Assembly (NCBI RefSeq): GCF_000966975.1
Contig: NZ_JZWV01000214.1
Location: 1 to 7,742 of the forward strand
Origin: Streptomyces katrae
GTDB taxonomy: Bacteria > Actinomycetota > Actinomycetes > Streptomycetales > Streptomycetaceae
Direction: 5' to 3'
DNA: 7,742 bases
Part shown: positions 6,159-7,742 of the stretch, one piece after another
Numbering within the stretch: position 1 is the stretch's first letter
Layout of the letters: the number at the start of each line of letters is the position of its first letter
Made by a program: the position numbers and the translations under genes
Notes under the pieces: model-generated
What the model saw: only the letters and a program-made list of their open reading frames with translations
Databases searched by the model: none
What the model was told of the DNA's origin: nothing

Positions 6159-6164
6159 TAAGGT
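6159..6164 (+). promoter_or_regulatory. Candidate -10 element for the helicase gene
   Basis: TAAGGT fits the Streptomyces TAgRRT/TAnnnT -10 pattern. A transcript from about 6171 would have a leader of about 60 nt before GTG 6232. No convincing -35 lies 16-19 nt upstream, where the sequence is G-rich, so confidence is low. Confidence 0.35.
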
Positions 6165-6180
6165 GGCCCGGTTGTCCGAC

Positions 6181-6206
6181 CGGTCGTCCTGAGCACAGTA
6201 CGACCG
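6181..6206. repeat. Inverted repeat CGGTCGT-N12-ACGACCG in the helicase leader
   Basis: A perfect 7-bp inverted repeat (6181-6187 and 6200-6206) is separated by 12 nt. It lies between the stop of the toxin gene and the helicase start, downstream of the candidate -10. It could be an operator for a dimeric regulator or a weak RNA hairpin in the leader. Chance is possible in such GC-rich DNA. Nothing else in 6098-6231 stands out. Confidence 0.35.
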
Positions 6207-6231
6207 CCACCGAGAGCCCGAACCGGAGACC

Positions 6232-7742
6232 GTGACTACTACCGCCTCCCACCACCTCTCACCCGCCTTCCCCGGCCGTGCGCCGTGGGGTACCGCCAGC
6301 AAGCTGCGTGCCTGGCAGCAGGGGGCGCTGGACAAGTACATCCAGACCCAGCCCCGTGATTTCCTCGCCGTCGCCACCCCCGGCGCCGGCAAGACCACCT
6401 TCGCGCTGACCCTGGCCTCCTGGCTGCTGCACCACCACGTGGTGCAGCAGGTGACCGTGGTCGCGCCGACCGAGCACCTGAAGAAGCAGTGGGCGGAGGC
6501 CGCCGCCCGCATAGGCATCCGGCTCGACCCCGAGTACTCGGCCGGGCCGCTCAGCAAGGACTACCACGGCGTCGCCGTCACCTACGCCGGTGTCGGCGTA
6601 CGGCCCATGCTGCACCGCAACCGCTGCGAGCAGCGCAAGACCCTGGTGATCCTGGACGAGATCCACCACGCCGGCGACTCCAAGTCCTGGGGCGAGGCCT
6701 GCCTGGAGGCCTTCGACCCGGCGACCCGCCGCCTGGCCCTGACCGGAACGCCCTTCCGGTCCGACACCAACCCGATCCCGTTCGTGACGTACGAGGAGGG
6801 GAACGACGGCATCCGCCGCTCCTCCGCCGACTACACGTACGGCTACGGCAACGCGCTGGGCGACGGAGTCGTCCGGCCCGTGATCTTCCTGTCCTACAGC
6901 GGCAACATGCGCTGGCGGACCAAGGCCGGCGACGAGATCGAGGCCCGCCTCGGCGAGCCGATGACCAAGGACGCCATCTCGCAGGCCTGGCGCACGGCGC
7001 TGGACCCGCGCGGCGACTGGATGCCGAACGTGCTGCGCGCCGCCGACCAGCGCCTCACGGAGGTCAGGAAGGGCATCCCGGACGCGGGCGGGCTCGTGAT
7101 CGCCGCCGATCAGGACGCGGCGCGCGCGTACGCGAAGCTGATCCGGGAGATCACGGGGACGAAGGCGACCCTCGTGCTCTCCGACGACGCGGGCGCCTCG
7201 AAGAACATCGACACCTTCAGCGGGAACGACGAGCGCTGGATGGTCGCGGTCCGCATGGTGTCCGAGGGCGTCGACGTGCCCCGCCTCGCGGTGGGCGTGT
7301 ACGCGACGACGATCTCGACCCCGCTGTTCTTCGCGCAGGCCGTCGGCCGCTTCGTGCGATCGCGCAGGCGCGGCGAGACGGCCTCCGTGTTCCTTCCGAC
7401 GATCCCCTACCTCCTCGGCTTCGCGAACGAGATGGAGGTCGAGCGCGACCACGTCCTGGACCGGCCGAAGAAGGCGGGCGAGGACGAGGACCCGTACGCC
7501 GAGTCCGAGAAGGAGATGGAGGAGGCGAACCGGCAGGAGGACGAGGACACCGGCGAGGACGAGCAGATGTCCTTCGAGGCGCTGGAGTCCGACGCCGTCT
7601 TCGACCGGGTGCTGTACGACGGCGCCGAGTTCGGCATGCAGGCCCACCCGGGCAGCGAGGAGGAGCAGGACTACCTCGGCATCCCGGGCCTGCTGGAGCC
7701 GGACCAGGTGCAGCTGCTGCTGCAGAAGCGGCAGTCGCGGCA
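6232..7742 (+). CDS. SF2 DEAD/DEAH-type helicase (3'-partial, first 503 residues)
   Basis: The start is GTG 6232, with GGAG at 6225-6228 unusually close (3-nt gap); the frame is open to the window end. RecA domain 1 shows a Q-like element (W28-Q-Q), Walker A T49-P-G-A-G-K54-T-T, motif Ia (V-V-A-P-T), the Walker B D142-E-I-H box and motif III-like L-T-G-T-P-F (170-175). RecA domain 2 shows S344-E-G-V-D-V-P (motif V) and Q369-A-V-G-R-F-V-R376 (motif VI, arginine fingers). All ATPase motifs are intact. A highly acidic Glu/Asp-rich stretch follows at 417-445. This is a conserved Streptomyces helicase type of the SSL2/RadD-like group that probably moves on DNA. Its exact task (repair or other) cannot be told from sequence. 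It stands 134 nt after the toxin gene with its own putative leader, so it need not belong to that operon. Confidence 0.94.
   Translation, partial: MTTTASHHLSPAFPGRAPWGTASKLRAWQQGALDKYIQTQPRDFLAVATPGAGKTTFALTLASWLLHHHVVQQVTVVAPTEHLKKQWAEAAARIGIRLDPEYSAGPLSKDYHGVAVTYAGVGVRPMLHRNRCEQRKTLVILDEIHHAGDSKSWGEACLEAFDPATRRLALTGTPFRSDTNPIPFVTYEEGNDGIRRSSADYTYGYGNALGDGVVRPVIFLSYSGNMRWRTKAGDEIEARLGEPMTKDAISQAWRTALDPRGDWMPNVLRAADQRLTEVRKGIPDAGGLVIAADQDAARAYAKLIREITGTKATLVLSDDAGASKNIDTFSGNDERWMVAVRMVSEGVDVPRLAVGVYATTISTPLFFAQAVGRFVRSRRRGETASVFLPTIPYLLGFANEMEVERDHVLDRPKKAGEDEDPYAESEKEMEEANRQEDEDTGEDEQMSFEALESDAVFDRVLYDGAEFGMQAHPGSEEEQDYLGIPGLLEPDQVQLLLQKRQSR

Noticed and set aside
6259..7647. Long open frame on the - strand opposite the helicase (462 aa)
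   Set aside because: Shadow of the helicase, whose + strand frame shows every SF2 motif in order.
1..7742. CRISPR array, insertion sequence or prophage segment
   Set aside because: No regularly spaced repeats, transposase motifs, terminal inverted repeats or phage genes were seen on either strand.

Overview
The window looks like Streptomyces or a close high-GC actinomycete. Third codon positions are almost all G or C, GTG starts are frequent, and there is a single in-frame TTA codon. The gene families also fit: a type VII secretion (ESX) type cluster with a lipoprotein, a drug-antiporter-like MFS protein, a Doc-type toxin and an SF2 helicase. All protein genes read on the + strand; the one tRNA is on the - strand.

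Positions 1-3691 form one co-directional, tightly packed operon whose promoter lies upstream of the window. It holds the end of a membrane-anchored protein (possibly a mycosin-type protease), a small ESX-like helical protein, a 782-aa protein with an N-terminal W-S-G helical hairpin and a hydrophobic C-terminal segment, and a 231-aa lipoprotein that overlaps it by 4 nt. I read this as a type VII secretion substrate cluster. The large gene carries an in-frame TTA codon at 1008-1010, so its translation may depend on the bldA tRNA. A codon-usage discontinuity runs from about 1890 to 3568: it covers the C-terminal half of the large protein and most of the lipoprotein. This is what a swapped effector-plus-partner cassette would look like, and it is the most interesting feature here.

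Positions 3692-4000 hold a 16-bp GC-rich terminator hairpin that probably serves both strands, a tRNA-Cys(GCA) gene on the - strand, and the promoter region of the next gene. Positions 4001-5461 encode a 486-aa MFS transporter with drug:H+ antiporter motifs.

Positions 5493-6097 encode a compact toxin-antitoxin pair: a 66-aa ribbon-helix-helix-like antitoxin overlapping by 4 nt a 135-aa Doc (death-on-curing, Fic-fold) toxin. The MFS gene and the antitoxin gene lack a good ribosome binding site. Both have a TANNNT hexamer exactly 6 nt before the start codon, which suggests leaderless transcripts.

Positions 6098-6231 are a leader region with a possible -10 and a 7-bp inverted repeat. From 6232 to the window end runs an SF2 DEAD/DEAH-type helicase whose last part is cut off.
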